Shown here piece by piece: positions 24,289-34,910 of a stretch of 64,000 bases of DNA. The notes beneath the pieces were generated by a model that made no database searches, was not told the origin of the DNA, and worked only from the letters and a program-made list of their open reading frames with translations. Each line of letters opens with the position of its first letter. Positions within the stretch are counted from its first letter, which is position 1. The DNA comes from Paramarasmius palmivorus (Eukaryota; Basidiomycota; Agaricomycetes; Agaricales; Marasmiaceae): positions 1,299,817 through 1,363,816 of the forward strand of contig JAYKXP010000001.1 in the NCBI GenBank assembly GCA_037176845.1. Reading direction: 5' to 3'. Position numbers and translations under genes: made by a program.

Positions 24289-25296
24289 TAATATTTTCAT
24301 TTTGAGGGGACCCTTGTCTCGAGACAGACGCGGTTGATGACCGAGGGTGAGTTTCTGATACCGCTGAACGCGTGGAGGCTTCGGAATAGCGTCTGGTACT
24401 ACAAAACCACGAATTCGTCGCCTTGTTGGTATCCAGACGCTAAAAACCGTCCCAAACGTCCAAGGCAGGGGTAATTGGGGGCAAGTGAAGTCGTTGGTGG
24501 TCAAGAGTAGGGTGTCACTAGGGTGATGTGTTCACGCTCAAGACACACGAACATCTTCGGTTTGAGGGGGTGATTCGCCGGTGCCAATTCGATTCCGCCG
24601 AACATGATTACGACGCCAGCAGACGTCATCTTCGTCAACGGTTGGTAGTCTTCGGGTGTTCAAGTCTTCGGATGCTCGAGTCTTCAAGGGGTGCGGTCCA
24701 GAAACAACGACCTGTGAAGAGAAACTCAAAGAAAGAATGTAAGGACAGTTTAACGGGCACGCACCGGGTTTTAGGACCTTCTTCATCGATGCTCGTCTCG
24801 GTCACCTCGAGTCGCATCCCTACGAAGGTACTCCGGGTGTACAGCCTATCCGCCACGTCGAAGTTACGGCGGAGAGTAACAGTGGCCGACGAAGGTTCGT
24901 TCGAACATCTTCGTTTTGAGGGGTCGAAGGGAGAGGAAAGAGATGAGAGGAAAGAGATGAGTTATGAATCTGGCACACCTAGCCAGATACCTCTCGGCCA
25001 GAATGCAAGAGACTAGGGTCTTGCTAGGTAGAGGGGGCATCCAAGGGAAGCACGGCATAGCGTTTGGTACCGCAAATCAACGAACTTGTTGTGATGCCGG
25101 TATCCAGACGCTAACGTGGGGGGTAGGCAGGTTGGTAGATACGGATACGTGAAAGGGAAGAAGGTACATGAAACTTCTTGATTTGTTTGAGTACGTGGCG
25201 GGACCAGGAGTACCGACCGGAGGTGAGTGGTGAATTGAGGAGAGTCGAATCGTGTCTGACGGTCGACGCGTACGTGAACATCTTCATTTTGAGGGG
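24289..25296 (+). repeat. Four spaced copies of GAACATCTTCRTTTTGAGGGG
   Basis: Copies at about 24290-24307 (degenerate, ATATTTTCATTTTGAGGGG), 24549-24569, 24903-24923 and 25276-25296, spaced roughly 260, 354 and 373 bp apart. Two copies are followed by similar G(G)T-ATTCGC-GG sequence, so the repeat unit is longer than the core. Confidence 0.75.
24388..24437 (+). repeat. 50-bp segment repeated at 25060-25112
   Basis: GCGTCTGGTACTACAAA..CACGAA...GGTATCCAGACGCTAA here matches GCGTTTGGTACCGCAAA..AACGAA...GGTATCCAGACGCTAA at 25060-25112. Both copies are direct, and each ends in the same 16-base block. The AGCGTCTGG/CCAGACGCT ends of the left copy are also complementary. Confidence 0.7.
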
Positions 25297-25712
25297 TTAT
25301 TCGCAGGCGATGATTTCAGCAACGACGAATATATCAGACCCGGTAGCGAGACGCGAGATGCGAGGGGAATTGAGAAGGTGAGCAGGAGCCGTCTGCTGAG
25401 GCCGCTGGGATAACGGAGACGGTGATCTGAATAAAAGAGAGCAGAATAGAGGACGGAAAAGAGTTGCCTGCCACCGAGACCGTAGTCTCTTCTAAGACTC
25501 GAGGAGCGATAGTGTGGTCCAGCAGAGAGGGATGTTGGTTGTCGTCGTGTCAAATCAACGTTAACGACGCGTACATGACACGGAGTCACGAGGCCGATCT
25601 CTCGGGCCGGATGTCAGAGTTGTCAGAGTCACATCAAGTGACCAGACCTGCTCACCTTGTGGTTACACCGTGTTTACCTACCATCCATCCATCCTCGCCC
25701 AGGATTGTCGAG

Positions 25713-28551
25713 ATGGAAGATTCTCTTTGGGTTTACCTTGCACCCCCACTGCTACAGGACTTTCCGGATGCCTTGCGTTGTCATTTGGACTGGGCGGTCC
25801 TGCAGCACCACTCTCTTGCCTCCAAAAACGTTCGGACCCGCAAGTCGGTTGAGATGGTATACCAACCCTGGAGAGAAAGATGGTGCGCGCATTTTGCTGC
25901 AGATACTCTGCTGGTAGGTCGGGCCGGAGCTAGGGCGGTATGGCGAGCTGATAGGGTTTAGATGGACCAAATATCGACTTGGTTGAGCGAAAGTTGCCGG
26001 TGTCCCTTGGACTGGCTCGAGGATGTCTCTTACGAAGTCATGATCGACCTTGTCATGAGCGTAGCGGTTTTGCTAGCAGATGACATGAGTCAGGAGGCTA
26101 CGGAGGACTTGTGCCAGTTTCAAATATATGTAGTAAACAAGGTGCGTGTAACGCCTGACGATATCCGGAAGATTAGCTTACCTAGTATCTCATAGCTGCC
26201 TCACACAAGCCGTTCAGCTTTTGAAGAGACTGCAGAGGAGCTTCAAGATATATGGGAAGAGGAGGAAGAGGAGATTGTTGGCGAAGACCAACAGGTAGTC
26301 GATACGCCCAATAGCACCGAAGCGCCGTCTGCTTTAACGCTCACCCCACTCTACGAACAACACCTCGCTAGATGCATTGAATGGAACAAATCCTTACACA
26401 AAGCACTGGCTAGCCCGGCAGATGGAGATTTTCTAAGCTTGTCGTTCCGCGAGGCGCAAGAGATCTTGGTCCGCACCATTCGTGACATGAAGAAGGTCTC
26501 GGCCAAGATCTACAGAACACACGAGTTTCTGTGGAGCGTCAAGGTGAGAACAGTATACTCAGTCAATGGGGTCAGTCAACTGGGAATCCTCCGAAACTAA
26601 CCAACTTTTGACTTTGGGTAGAACTCAGGGCTGGCAAGTCATGTAGTACGGATCTCCCATCCAGCATACGAAATCCATCAACGATCCCCACATATCCCTC
26701 GATTTCTCCGATTACACGCCTTTGCCGAGTGTCTTGCGGGAATCGTTGATAAGTGGACGCCTCTAGTATGGCGTGAACTGGCAGAGAAGTCTTTAGGTGA
26801 CTCAACACCACCAGCAATCCAATCCGTAACACATCCATTCACCTTTACCCACTTTTAACTGGCTGAGAATTTGTCTAGGGTGGTACAAAATCCATGGCAA
26901 AGGGACGAGAGCTGCTTCAAGCCATGTCGGACAACCCAGACCTCATTCCTCGCTCCAGCAACCCTTCCGCGGTCTTCTTCGCGCTTAGTCTGGCCAATTT
27001 CTTGGTAGCTTGGCATAGGTGGTTGGGATACTATCTACGAGCTTTAGATTACCAGGTCAGCCACCAGAACCCTATTTCGAAAAGGGCTGACCAAAGTACA
27101 GGTTGCCAAGACTGACCCAGAAGAACTTTATCGAGACTTATGCCGAGAGATGAAGAAGTTGCGCAAAAAGAGGGATCGCAAAACTGGGAAGACCCTATAT
27201 GAGAATCTTGAGATGCCTGGGCCTCTCAGGAACATACTTGACCGCACCATACTTCATCGGGAGGAGAAAGAGCGCTACGAGAAAGATGTTCGACAACATC
27301 TAGAGCACATTCGTTTACCTTTTCCAGGACAGCAACCTTGTCCAGCATGCCTTGGACGTACGGAAGAGGAACAATGTCGCCGGCAACTAATATTCGCCCG
27401 GAATAGTGAACCTGAATTTCGGGAGCGAGTTCGAGGAATTGGCGTGACTAATGTCCCGGAGGGTGAACGTATGTCAGCTCGCAAGGTGGGTGGCTGAATT
27501 CAATATCACTGCTACTGTCTAATCATACCGCCAGGGACGATGTCGCAAAACACCGAGCACCATGCATACTACGCAAGAACTGGGGCTAGAGCGTATACAG
27601 GCCAACCCGGATGTAATAGAACGCTGCAAAGTGCAGGTCTTTTACATCTACGAAGAAGAAGGAGGTCCATTGGTATGTTACCAGGCCCATGATTCATGCA
27701 GTCAATATGACCTAACAGTGACACAGGTGGATTTCATTGCATTTGGGGTATTTCCTCAGTATGCTCTCCAGAATATGGCGGATACTATACAGTTGGGCTC
27801 GGGCGTCAAGCCAGTTAGACGAGGCGCCGGTATGGACTTTTGGAACTCGGGTTCTATGTTTTGTTTTGGTGCTAGACAACCATCGGGTGGCAGAGCCGCA
27901 GATGAATATGTGCATTACGCGGGAATTGAGGCAGACACCGTTCAAGGCATAGACATTCTATTTCGCAAGGCCCAGGTATGTCGCTCTTGAGGTGTCAGTT
28001 CCTTACGAGATTCAGAAGTAAACCTAGACCTCGTTCTATCAACTCGAAGCAGCCAAGATTCTACACAAGCAACTATTCCAGGACATTGTAGAAGGGGGAG
28101 AGGTTTGCGAACGTGTTGGTGAGGCAGGGGTGAATCTATATACCTGCGATGGCTACACCGCTCCAATACATTCCGATGATGACGCCTGCAGATCACTCTG
28201 TTCTCAAATACGACGACGTGCGAAGAACGAATACTCCGAGTTCGGGTTCTGTTCTCTGGAGCACGGTTATTACATCCATACCCAGGAGAATATGCTGTGG
28301 TGAGTTTGATTCTAGCCTGTAGATGTCAATGTGTGACCTGTATCCACAGGAGCTTCGACGCCACCAAGATGCATGGAACCGTTCTTCCGTCGGAAGACAC
28401 CCTACAATCCATGTCCAAAGTTCTTCGTCTCCGAGGTGGTGTGAGCCAAGGAGACCATCAGTCTATCACAAAGAAGAACAAGGCCAATGCCCAGCGTCGT
28501 CGAGACATTCGTCACAACTACAACTTGCGTGAAAGAGTGTGGGTGGGATAG
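25713..28551 (+). CDS. Basidiomycete TET/JBP-family DNA-base oxygenase
   Basis: Starts MEDSLWVYLAPPLLQDFPDA. An in-frame TAG at 25959 is removed by a 48-bp intron (25914-25961). Exons continue through an acidic linker (QDIWEEEEEE), LYEQHLARCIEWNKSL, a helical core (PSAVFFALSLANFLVAWHRW), a cysteine pair PCPACLG with EEEQCRR, and the catalytic end: YTCDGYTAPIHSDDDACRSL (H-S-D iron ligands), GFCSLEHGYYIHTQENMLW, SFDATKMHGTVLPS (distal His), then LRLRGG and a basic tail. This matches the 2OGFeDO JBP1/TET oxygenase domain expanded in mushroom fungi, which oxidises 5-methylcytosine or thymine derivatives in DNA. The catalytic residues are all present and the frame is open, so it may be active. Published work links such fungal TET/JBP genes with DNA transposons, which fits the neighbouring transposase. 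Confidence 0.8.
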
Positions 28552-28854
28552 ACTTTGATGGCGGTGAAGAAGTCAGAAGACGTAGGTACATGCTGTTGAT
28601 GGGTGAACTATTCAATACCACTGTAAATTCAGGTCGTTTTTTTAATTACCGCGCTGTACTATATCAACTGTCAACGGGAATTACACAGGTGCCACCACTT
28701 TCTAGAAATCCAAACTTCGTAAGCTCTTTCGTCTCCGGGACGCCACTTACATTTCATCGTATAAGTAGTTTCGTTTGACTTTGAGGTATTCAACCTCTCT
28801 ACCTTTCAACCGTCACCAAAACGTTGTGTACCGCTCATATTCGTTGTCCTCATC

Positions 28855-29621
28855 ATGGATGCTCTGGCTCTGTTACAACAAAATGGTGAGACTCTCGAAT
28901 GTGCCTTCGACCTTATGAGCATCGTAGCTGAATAGGTTTCTTAGGCTATGATGGACGACTTGTTCATCCTCACTTAGTGTCCACTGTGGTTGTGCCGGGA
29001 TCGCGTGAAGATGCGCCATTCATGGCGGATCTTTTGGGCGTACTTGGTACGATTTCCTCCTTCTACCCTTCACAACGTCAACATGCTCACACATCTATAG
29101 GTCTGATGGGAGTTCTCAGCCTATCTCAAGAGAATGCCCTACAAGCCCGTCTGACAGTGGCCCCCCTTGCCTGTAAGCCCAGCATTCACAAAAGAAACCA
29201 CCGTCGTCCTGACAGCCTCGTCTAGTGCAAGTTATTGAGCTGGAAAACAACAATCTCCCAGTGGTGCCTGCTCCCGATCTTCCTGCCGGACCGGATGCTG
29301 GAACTGCCAGTGAGATTCTTCCCGAACATCGCTGGTACGCCGTCGTTCGTGGTCTCAGAATCGGAATTGTACAGGGACAGTAAGTGTTGTGGTCTGTGTT
29401 GGGGATTGCTACTAATGGACCTCATTGACAGTGACGTATCTAGCACGTTGGTATCTGGTGTACCTCGAGCACTTCGCATCTATCGAGATACATACCAGGA
29501 AGCCGTAGATGTCTTTATTACTGCTGTTCTTCGGGGTCAGACTGAGGTTGTAGTCATCCCGTATAGCCGTCGCCCCGAGGTACAGACTGCACCTACAGCA
29601 TACATGTATCCTGGCTTCTGA
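28855..29621 (+). CDS. Protein with RNase H1 N-terminal / Cauli_VI-like domain
   Basis: Exons: MDALALLQQNG at 28855, YDGRLVHPHLVSTVVVPGSR, GLMGVLSLSQENALQARLTV, VIELENNNLPVVPAPDLPAG, and a final exon. The C-terminal domain reads HRWYAVVRGLRIGIVQG, then SDVSSTLVSGVPRALRIYRD and TYQEAVDVF. The pattern W-Y-A-V-V-R-G-x-x-x-G-I...V-S-G-V-x-x-A...Y-x-x-x-x-E-A matches the small domain at the N-terminus of RNase H1 (also called Cauli_VI), which binds RNA-DNA hybrids. No RNase H catalytic domain follows, so this is a stand-alone binding protein, as often seen in Agaricomycetes. It is the last gene of the same-strand row and converges on the transposase gene. A nucleic-acid-binding role is inference from the domain. 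Confidence 0.68.
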
Positions 29622-29711
29622 CTTTATATAGCTCGTAGATGTACAAGTCTCTAGGGTAATAGGTCAATAAATCCTAGCAATTGGTCACTATTGGTCGCCT
29701 CAGTCTCCCTC

Positions 29712-29810
29712 AGTTTCATCAGAGTTTCGTCAGAGTTTCGTTAGAGTTTCGTTAGAGTTCATGTTAGAGTTCATGTTAGAGTTTCATGTCAGAGTTTCGT
29801 CAGAGTCCAG
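29712..29810 (-). repeat. Minisatellite, inverted relative to the array at 21.84 kb
   Basis: Eight to nine 11-13 bp units AGAGTTTCGTC / AGAGTTCATGTT. The reverse complement reads ACTCTGACGAA/ACTCTAACATGA, closely related to the ACTCTGACRYG units at 21842-21907 but in opposite orientation. It lies between the converging 3' ends of the RNase H-N gene and the transposase gene. Confidence 0.85.
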
Positions 29811-29885
29811 TTCAAGGTTTCGTTTGCCCACAATAGACTTATAATCGTAGACTGGTGATGAAGTTGTCAAACAACTGACCCAAAA

Positions 29886-32800
29886 CTAGCTGTTAATACC
29901 GTAAAGAGCAATTGATACACGTCCACTCCCCAATACTGCATCCTGCATTCGTTCACTTGTCGCAAACTCTTTTTTGTACTTCGCTTGAGCCTTTGTTAGC
30001 TTCTTCTGTGCCTTGGTCATCTGTTCGGCTTCTGCATTTCGACTGAGTAAATTTTGAAAGCCATCCTTGGCTTTTTGGTAGGCTTGACATGCTTGTTCTA
30101 GACTAGCATTTTGGTCCTCGATTAACTTGTCCTGAGCATCGTAACGACGAGAACTCGCATTTGCTGGGAATAACAATCAGATGACTGCAGTCTAGATAAA
30201 GTTTTCAATAACATACCATGACGTCGGTAGCTCTCTCTCTCACGAAAGGAAACATCACGGGTCTTGTAGCGCACCGGGATACTCTGATGGATTGAGGTCT
30301 GTGTTTCCACATTAGAAGCAAGTTATATGACGCGAGCGTAATACATACTTGATGTGTTTGGAGTTGAACATGATCATAGTGAGCCGCCTTAATAATACCA
30401 CCTACTAACGAACACTGAGCTCCTTCAATAAGCAAGTCCTTATGAAGGGCTTCGATGATGTTGCTAGTACCATCAACAGCTTGCCACATTCGTGCGGGTA
30501 TGAAGCTTTTCTGCCAACATATTCCGGGAAAGGCAAATTGGCTCCGTGTTTTGTCATTGAGCCAGTCTGGTGAAGTTTGAGTGCGTCTCATAGTCAAATA
30601 TCAAGAATTCCACATACCAATGGCCTTTCGGTCTCCTTTGGTTCGTATGTAGGTTAAGGCCCCTTCCCAGTCAGCGTGCTCAAAACAAGCCAAGCTTTTC
30701 ATGGCAGTTTGAACGTCTGGGGCACAGTGAGTCTCTTGAATGTTCCTATAAAAGTGGGCCACGCAAACACGTATCAAACGCTTCAGATGATCGTATGGTC
30801 CTAGTTCGGTCAGTAGCTTGGTTGGCTGATGTAAATCATGTCGGTGGGGTGGAGCTATATGTTGCAAGTACTCCCCAATTCCTGACGCTAATAAGAACAT
30901 TGAACCGATATTAAAGGCTAGGCGTACCTTTAGCCTGCCCACCATGTTGATCAACCGTCCAAGTTTGTATACCCTCGAAGTCCAGATCATCGATAGAGTC
31001 TGAATGTAGATGCCGAAACCGGAGAGGTTGTCCAGTGTCGGATAGAACAATCTCGTGCACCTTGAGAAGCAAGACACGATGGGCCTCCGCTGTTTGTCGT
31101 GTGAGGAATGCCCTTAGATACGAGACACCTAAAACAAATTATTAGAACAATTTGAATTGGTTGAGAGGTGGCTAGAGCGTACCCGAGTGAGTAGTTCGTT
31201 CACGACCACCCAGTTCAAACTCCAACCATCCAGGAATACGTTTGAAGGCGATATCACTCTGGACATGTCTTCCATCACGGACCAGTCGCAGAGAGTTTTC
31301 AGGTTTCATGCATATTATCAAACGGAAAGGCTCCCCGCTAAGCTCTGAGTCTGAGTCTGAGTCGGAGAGACGTATTTCTTCAGCAAACCGTATGTATCGT
31401 TTTTCAGGCGGTAGAGTCCTGTCTTCCACTGCCTTTAAGTAGAGTAAGCCTAGGTATACAGTATCAATTCACGGTTTTTTTTTTTTTTGAGATATGGAAG
31501 TTGTACCTTGCCATGCGGTACCTTGAGGATAGACCGTATTCTGTGCGTAATTGATTATAGCCTGGAGGTGATCTCGGTTGTTGAGTGAGCAGTGGAGGTC
31601 AATGAAGGTGGGGTGATTGAGAAGGGGAAGCTCCTTTTGAAGGAAGACTTTGGCAGAGTCACTTCGTATGAGTCGACGTGCAGTCAGATTTGGTAGGTCA
31701 TCTAAAGTCTTGAGGAACGCAATTAATCGGCTGCGAACTGAAGTAGGGGTTTTACATGAAATTGGAATGGGATGGGAATGAGGACCACGACAGATAACCA
31801 ATATCTTGGGGCACTTCCGCCGATATTCAGCATGAGGCTGGTAGACCTCAAACGTGCTCTCGCACGGAAGGTGATCCAGCAGGGTCATGTAGAATTTTCC
31901 ATCAGCTTGACGGTGATGATTAGCTAGAGAGGAATGATAAGTACCGCTCATCAATAGCTAAGTTGATAATAATGGATGAAAGACATACGGCATTTGTTGG
32001 ACTGTCTGGTGAAATTCCGAACAGTGGTGCAAGGAGCGAGTGGTCCAAACCCTTCTTGCTCCATAGCATTCTCGTAGTGAGCAATGACAGACTTTGTATC
32101 GTAGAACAGAGCAGCAAAGTAGTCCAGTTCGTACTTAGATCGGGGGAGAGAACGACATGTATGATCTCGCGAGTTCCGATGATGATAATGTTCGCATCTG
32201 TAGTCCGTTTAATGAGTGCCTTATAATCAGTAAGATGATAAAATTCCTTACCGTACCACATAGTCATTATTGACCTGAAAGAGCTTAAGGCGCCCTTCGC
32301 AGGTTTTCTTTCCTTTCTGGCCGCGCTTGGCCTTCTGGGGTGTGGCCAGGAGTTCAGTTCTTGCTTCGGCCTCTGCAGCGGTGTAGGTGGTTTCTTGTTG
32401 TAGGGGTCCTAGGCATCCTTTGTCACGTAAACAGGCCCAGGCAGACAGTGTAGCCTCTAATACGTCTCGATAGCTGGTTGATTGGGCTATCTGACGTTCA
32501 GCGGACGCGTACATCTGACAGGCATTGGAATCAACTTGGACGTGAGGTTGAGTGACTATGTCCCGGACTGTGTACGGACAAATCTTCATTCCTTGACCTG
32601 AATATGCGATGAACAACAGTCAAAAGTACGAATAGGGACTCTGCTGCTCACATGTGGTAAAGGCTCTGCTGCAAGGCACTTTGTTACCCTCAGAGTCTCT
32701 CAGAACGTCGGTGAAGACAAGGGGCTTTCCACCTTTGGGTTCGTGATGTGAATACATCTGATCATTAATGGGATTTTGCCAGTTGTCCAAATCCACTTCG

Positions 32801-33051
32801 AACAGATGGCCTTCGGGTTGTGTACGATTGTAGCTTGTGGAGAGATAAGGAACATGAGCTCCTTGAGCATAGTATGAGAGGGAGGCGAGTGTGGTGGAAG
32901 AATTCAAGACAATGTTACGTTTCACTAGATATGGCAAAGACATATCCGGAACGTAAGTATTATCGGGACTGGAGTTAGGAGGGTTAGAAGATGAGCCTGG
33001 TGGAAGTCCAGTATTTTGAACATCGGCATTTAGTAGCGCGGATATGTTCAT
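29886..33051 (-). CDS. Putative DDE-type transposase (MULE-like, family not named)
   Basis: Minus-strand gene, start at 33051 (MNISALLNADVQNTG), stop at 29886-29888. The N-terminal half has a Pro/Ser-rich start, HLFEVDLDNWQNPI, a spliced join AFTTCQGMKICPYTVRDI, and a basic linker (KAKRGQKGKKTCEGR). The middle has YPQGTAWQ and LPPEKRYIRFAEEIRLSDSD. Candidate catalytic acids: D in DGRHVQSDIAFKRIPGWLEF; D in IQTWTVDQHGGQAKGLGEYL; E in DGTSNIIEALHKDLLIEG. C-x-C/His-type pairs around CVAHFYRN fit a DDE fold with inserted helices. The C-terminus is a coiled coil (KAQKKLTKAQAKYKKEF). It lacks the CxC and other hallmarks I associate with KDZ transposases, so I leave the superfamily open. Frames are open across about ten introns, so it may be functional. 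Confidence 0.62.
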
Positions 33052-33595
33052 GGTGGATAGTTAGTGGACAAGGTGGTCCAGACGATACAAGTCGTAGGGA
33101 GTGGTAGACATCCTGCGATTCACGAAGCAAAAAAAAGGTTGCCGTAAGGTCTGGTTTCCCGAGCATGGAGAAGCACCTCCCTTTGACGTCGTGCAGCGTA
33201 CAGCTTGCAGATAGTCTTGAGAATAGCACCCAAACGTCTCATTCCCAAGTCATTTAGATAGAGGTCTGGTCTTTGGCCCGGGTGTTTTCTATTGACCTTG
33301 GCAAGTAGAGCACCTAGATATCCTAGCAGTAGTTCATTCTCGCAGATAAGATTGGGCCTCGTAATTTGTTGTGTGCATGGATTAGGCCCGCGGACGGGAA
33401 TCAGGATTGAATATTGAAAAGCCAGGCATTTCAGCATTCTGGAAGCGATTGGGCAGCAAAGACAACGAGCCTAACCGTTTGAGTCCTAATGAAATCGAAT
33501 TGCGAGGGCACGAAACGAAGAGATTTGCATAGAATGACAGGCAACGGCGTTTCTAATAAAATACAAGGAGAAAAAAGCAAGTCACACGAGAGCTG
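33052..33595. other. Upstream region of the transposase gene
   Basis: A 105-residue minus-strand ORF (33437-33120; contains RPNLICENELLLGYLGALLA) looks protein-like but has no in-frame splice to the transposase that I can defend. The right edge of the cassette is expected here, but no clear terminal repeat was seen. Confidence 0.35.
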
Positions 33596-34862
33596 TCACT
33601 CTGTGGTCGTTGTCACACGTCGGGGTCTTTTTCGGGCCATTTCCGGCCTTCCTACGGTCTTCGCCGTTGCCCATCCGTCTCCGACATCATCGCATGTCAC
33701 TTTGTGCCCACGCGTTTTCATGTACCTGGATCGGGCGGTACCCATCGTCCTATTACTCCGCGCGTGAGAAGTGGATAGAAAAAGAGCTATACAATCGACA
33801 ATCTAGAAGTGCGACTGTTAGCGTTGTTTGGATAAACTTGAATAAAAAAAAACTTACGAGGACCGCTGTGCATATGATTCCGCTCTCAAATATGAGCATT
33901 AGAACCTGCTGATGGCGGCTTGGGGAATTCCTGGCATGAAGGAATGCACGCATGGCCTTTCGGTGAAGCCTGTACTATCAAACTGTCAGTTCCCGTTCAG
34001 GCTAGTAGAACTTGGAACTTGCCAAATACAATAGCCTATTGATACGTTTGTAGCCAGATTTGCAGCCCACGAAAGACTGAATGCAAGAAGGACAGAGACG
34101 AGAGTTGGCATCAAGAACTCTGCATAACGATCGATCTTCAAGATTACGAATACAGTCCCCACCAGCACGCCGACTCGATGAAATTATATCAGAACAGAAA
34201 GCGCAAAATTTGAACAATGAACAAACCTGCCGTGAAAAAGAGTAGTACTCCAAGGATATAAACCATCCTTCGTTTATGTTTCCACACCACAAAGGCTCTC
34301 CAGAACACGATAGTATCACCGACCAAAACCTACAAAGCGTGATCACTGTTAGAATGCGACATAAATGTTTCGAGTCTCACATTGAATAATATGAGAATCG
34401 AGGACCAGTTTGGCTTTGCCAAGAGATAATAGTATTGGTAGAAAGAGTGAGAGTTATGACAATCTGAGATGATGAGTCCATTCAGAATCAATCGTGCGAC
34501 CGGTAGTCCGACTCCCAATGTCGACGAGATCGTCATCAGGAGGGTCGCTGTGAGAAGAAAGACTCTTGCTCTCGGAATGGACGTCGGGGAAGCAGTGTTG
34601 TCTCTGGGACGCCTGTCATGGTATATGATATATTAGACAAGAGTTACGCTCTAATCGGTCCGACTCACCACAAGATAGTTATGCATATCCACTGAAGAAT
34701 GAGCTGTGCACCTAAAAGGCTTGATGAAGTAATGAATAACCTGCTGCGAAGGTATTACAGACCATAGGGAATGGCCCCGACTACGAGAGCGGTTGTGTCA
34801 ACGATGACGCGGCGTCCAAGGTATGGCAGAGCGTCACAAAGATCTGTAGGCTCGGCTGACAT
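33596..34862 (-). CDS. Seven-TM Agaricomycete protein, copy A (altered 3' end)
   Basis: Start at 34862: MSAEPTDLCDALPYLGRRVI. Helices visible: ALVVGAIPYG, AQLILQWICITIL (with RPRDNTASPTSIPRARVFLL after a splice), TATLLMTISSTLGVGLPVAR, DTIVFWRAFVVWKHKRRMVY, ILGVLLFFTAGLFIVQI, LVSVLLAFSLSWAANLATNV, and RHQQVLMLIFESGII. The family feature is the MLIFESGIIYT helix start plus a TMISSTL...RLILNGLIISDC block. After that helix this copy departs from copies B and C: the normal SIYPSLLIV ending is missing. The frame instead reads IVDCIALFLSTSHARSNRTM into unrelated sequence, ending TTTTE at 33596. It may be a chimeric or decaying allele. Function of the family is unknown. Confidence 0.6.
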
Positions 34863-34902
34863 GCTGGAATTATGAGAACAGGGTGGATTATGTGCTCTGG
34901 AG

Positions 34903-34910
34903 TTATATAG
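34903..34910 (-). promoter_or_regulatory. TATA box of 7TM copy A
   Basis: TATATAAC on the minus strand, about 45 bp upstream of the ATG. It is conserved at the same distance in copies B (39151-39158) and C (45008-45014). Confidence 0.5.

Larger units (their letters stand above)
24232..25712. other. Noncoding spacer with degenerate direct repeats
   Basis: About 1.5 kb between the JmjC-like and TET/JBP genes. ORFs are broken and low in quality. It contains four copies of an AACATCTTCxxTTTGAGGGG motif and a 50-bp segment present twice (listed separately), so it appears built from diverged tandem units. Confidence 0.6.

Noticed and set aside
25959..25961. In-frame TAG in the TET/JBP gene as a nonsense mutation
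   Set aside because: A 48-bp GT-AG intron ending exactly at the TAG restores the frame.
31475..31488. T-run as a retrotransposon poly(A) tail on the minus strand
   Set aside because: It lies in an apparent intron of the transposase gene, with no target duplication or retroelement sequence around it.
29886..33051. Calling the transposase KDZ because of the TET/JBP neighbour
   Set aside because: The family signatures I would expect are not visible; context alone is not enough.
33120..33437. 105-residue ORF as the true N-terminus of the transposase
   Set aside because: Stops and no acceptable splice separate it from the exon starting at 33051.
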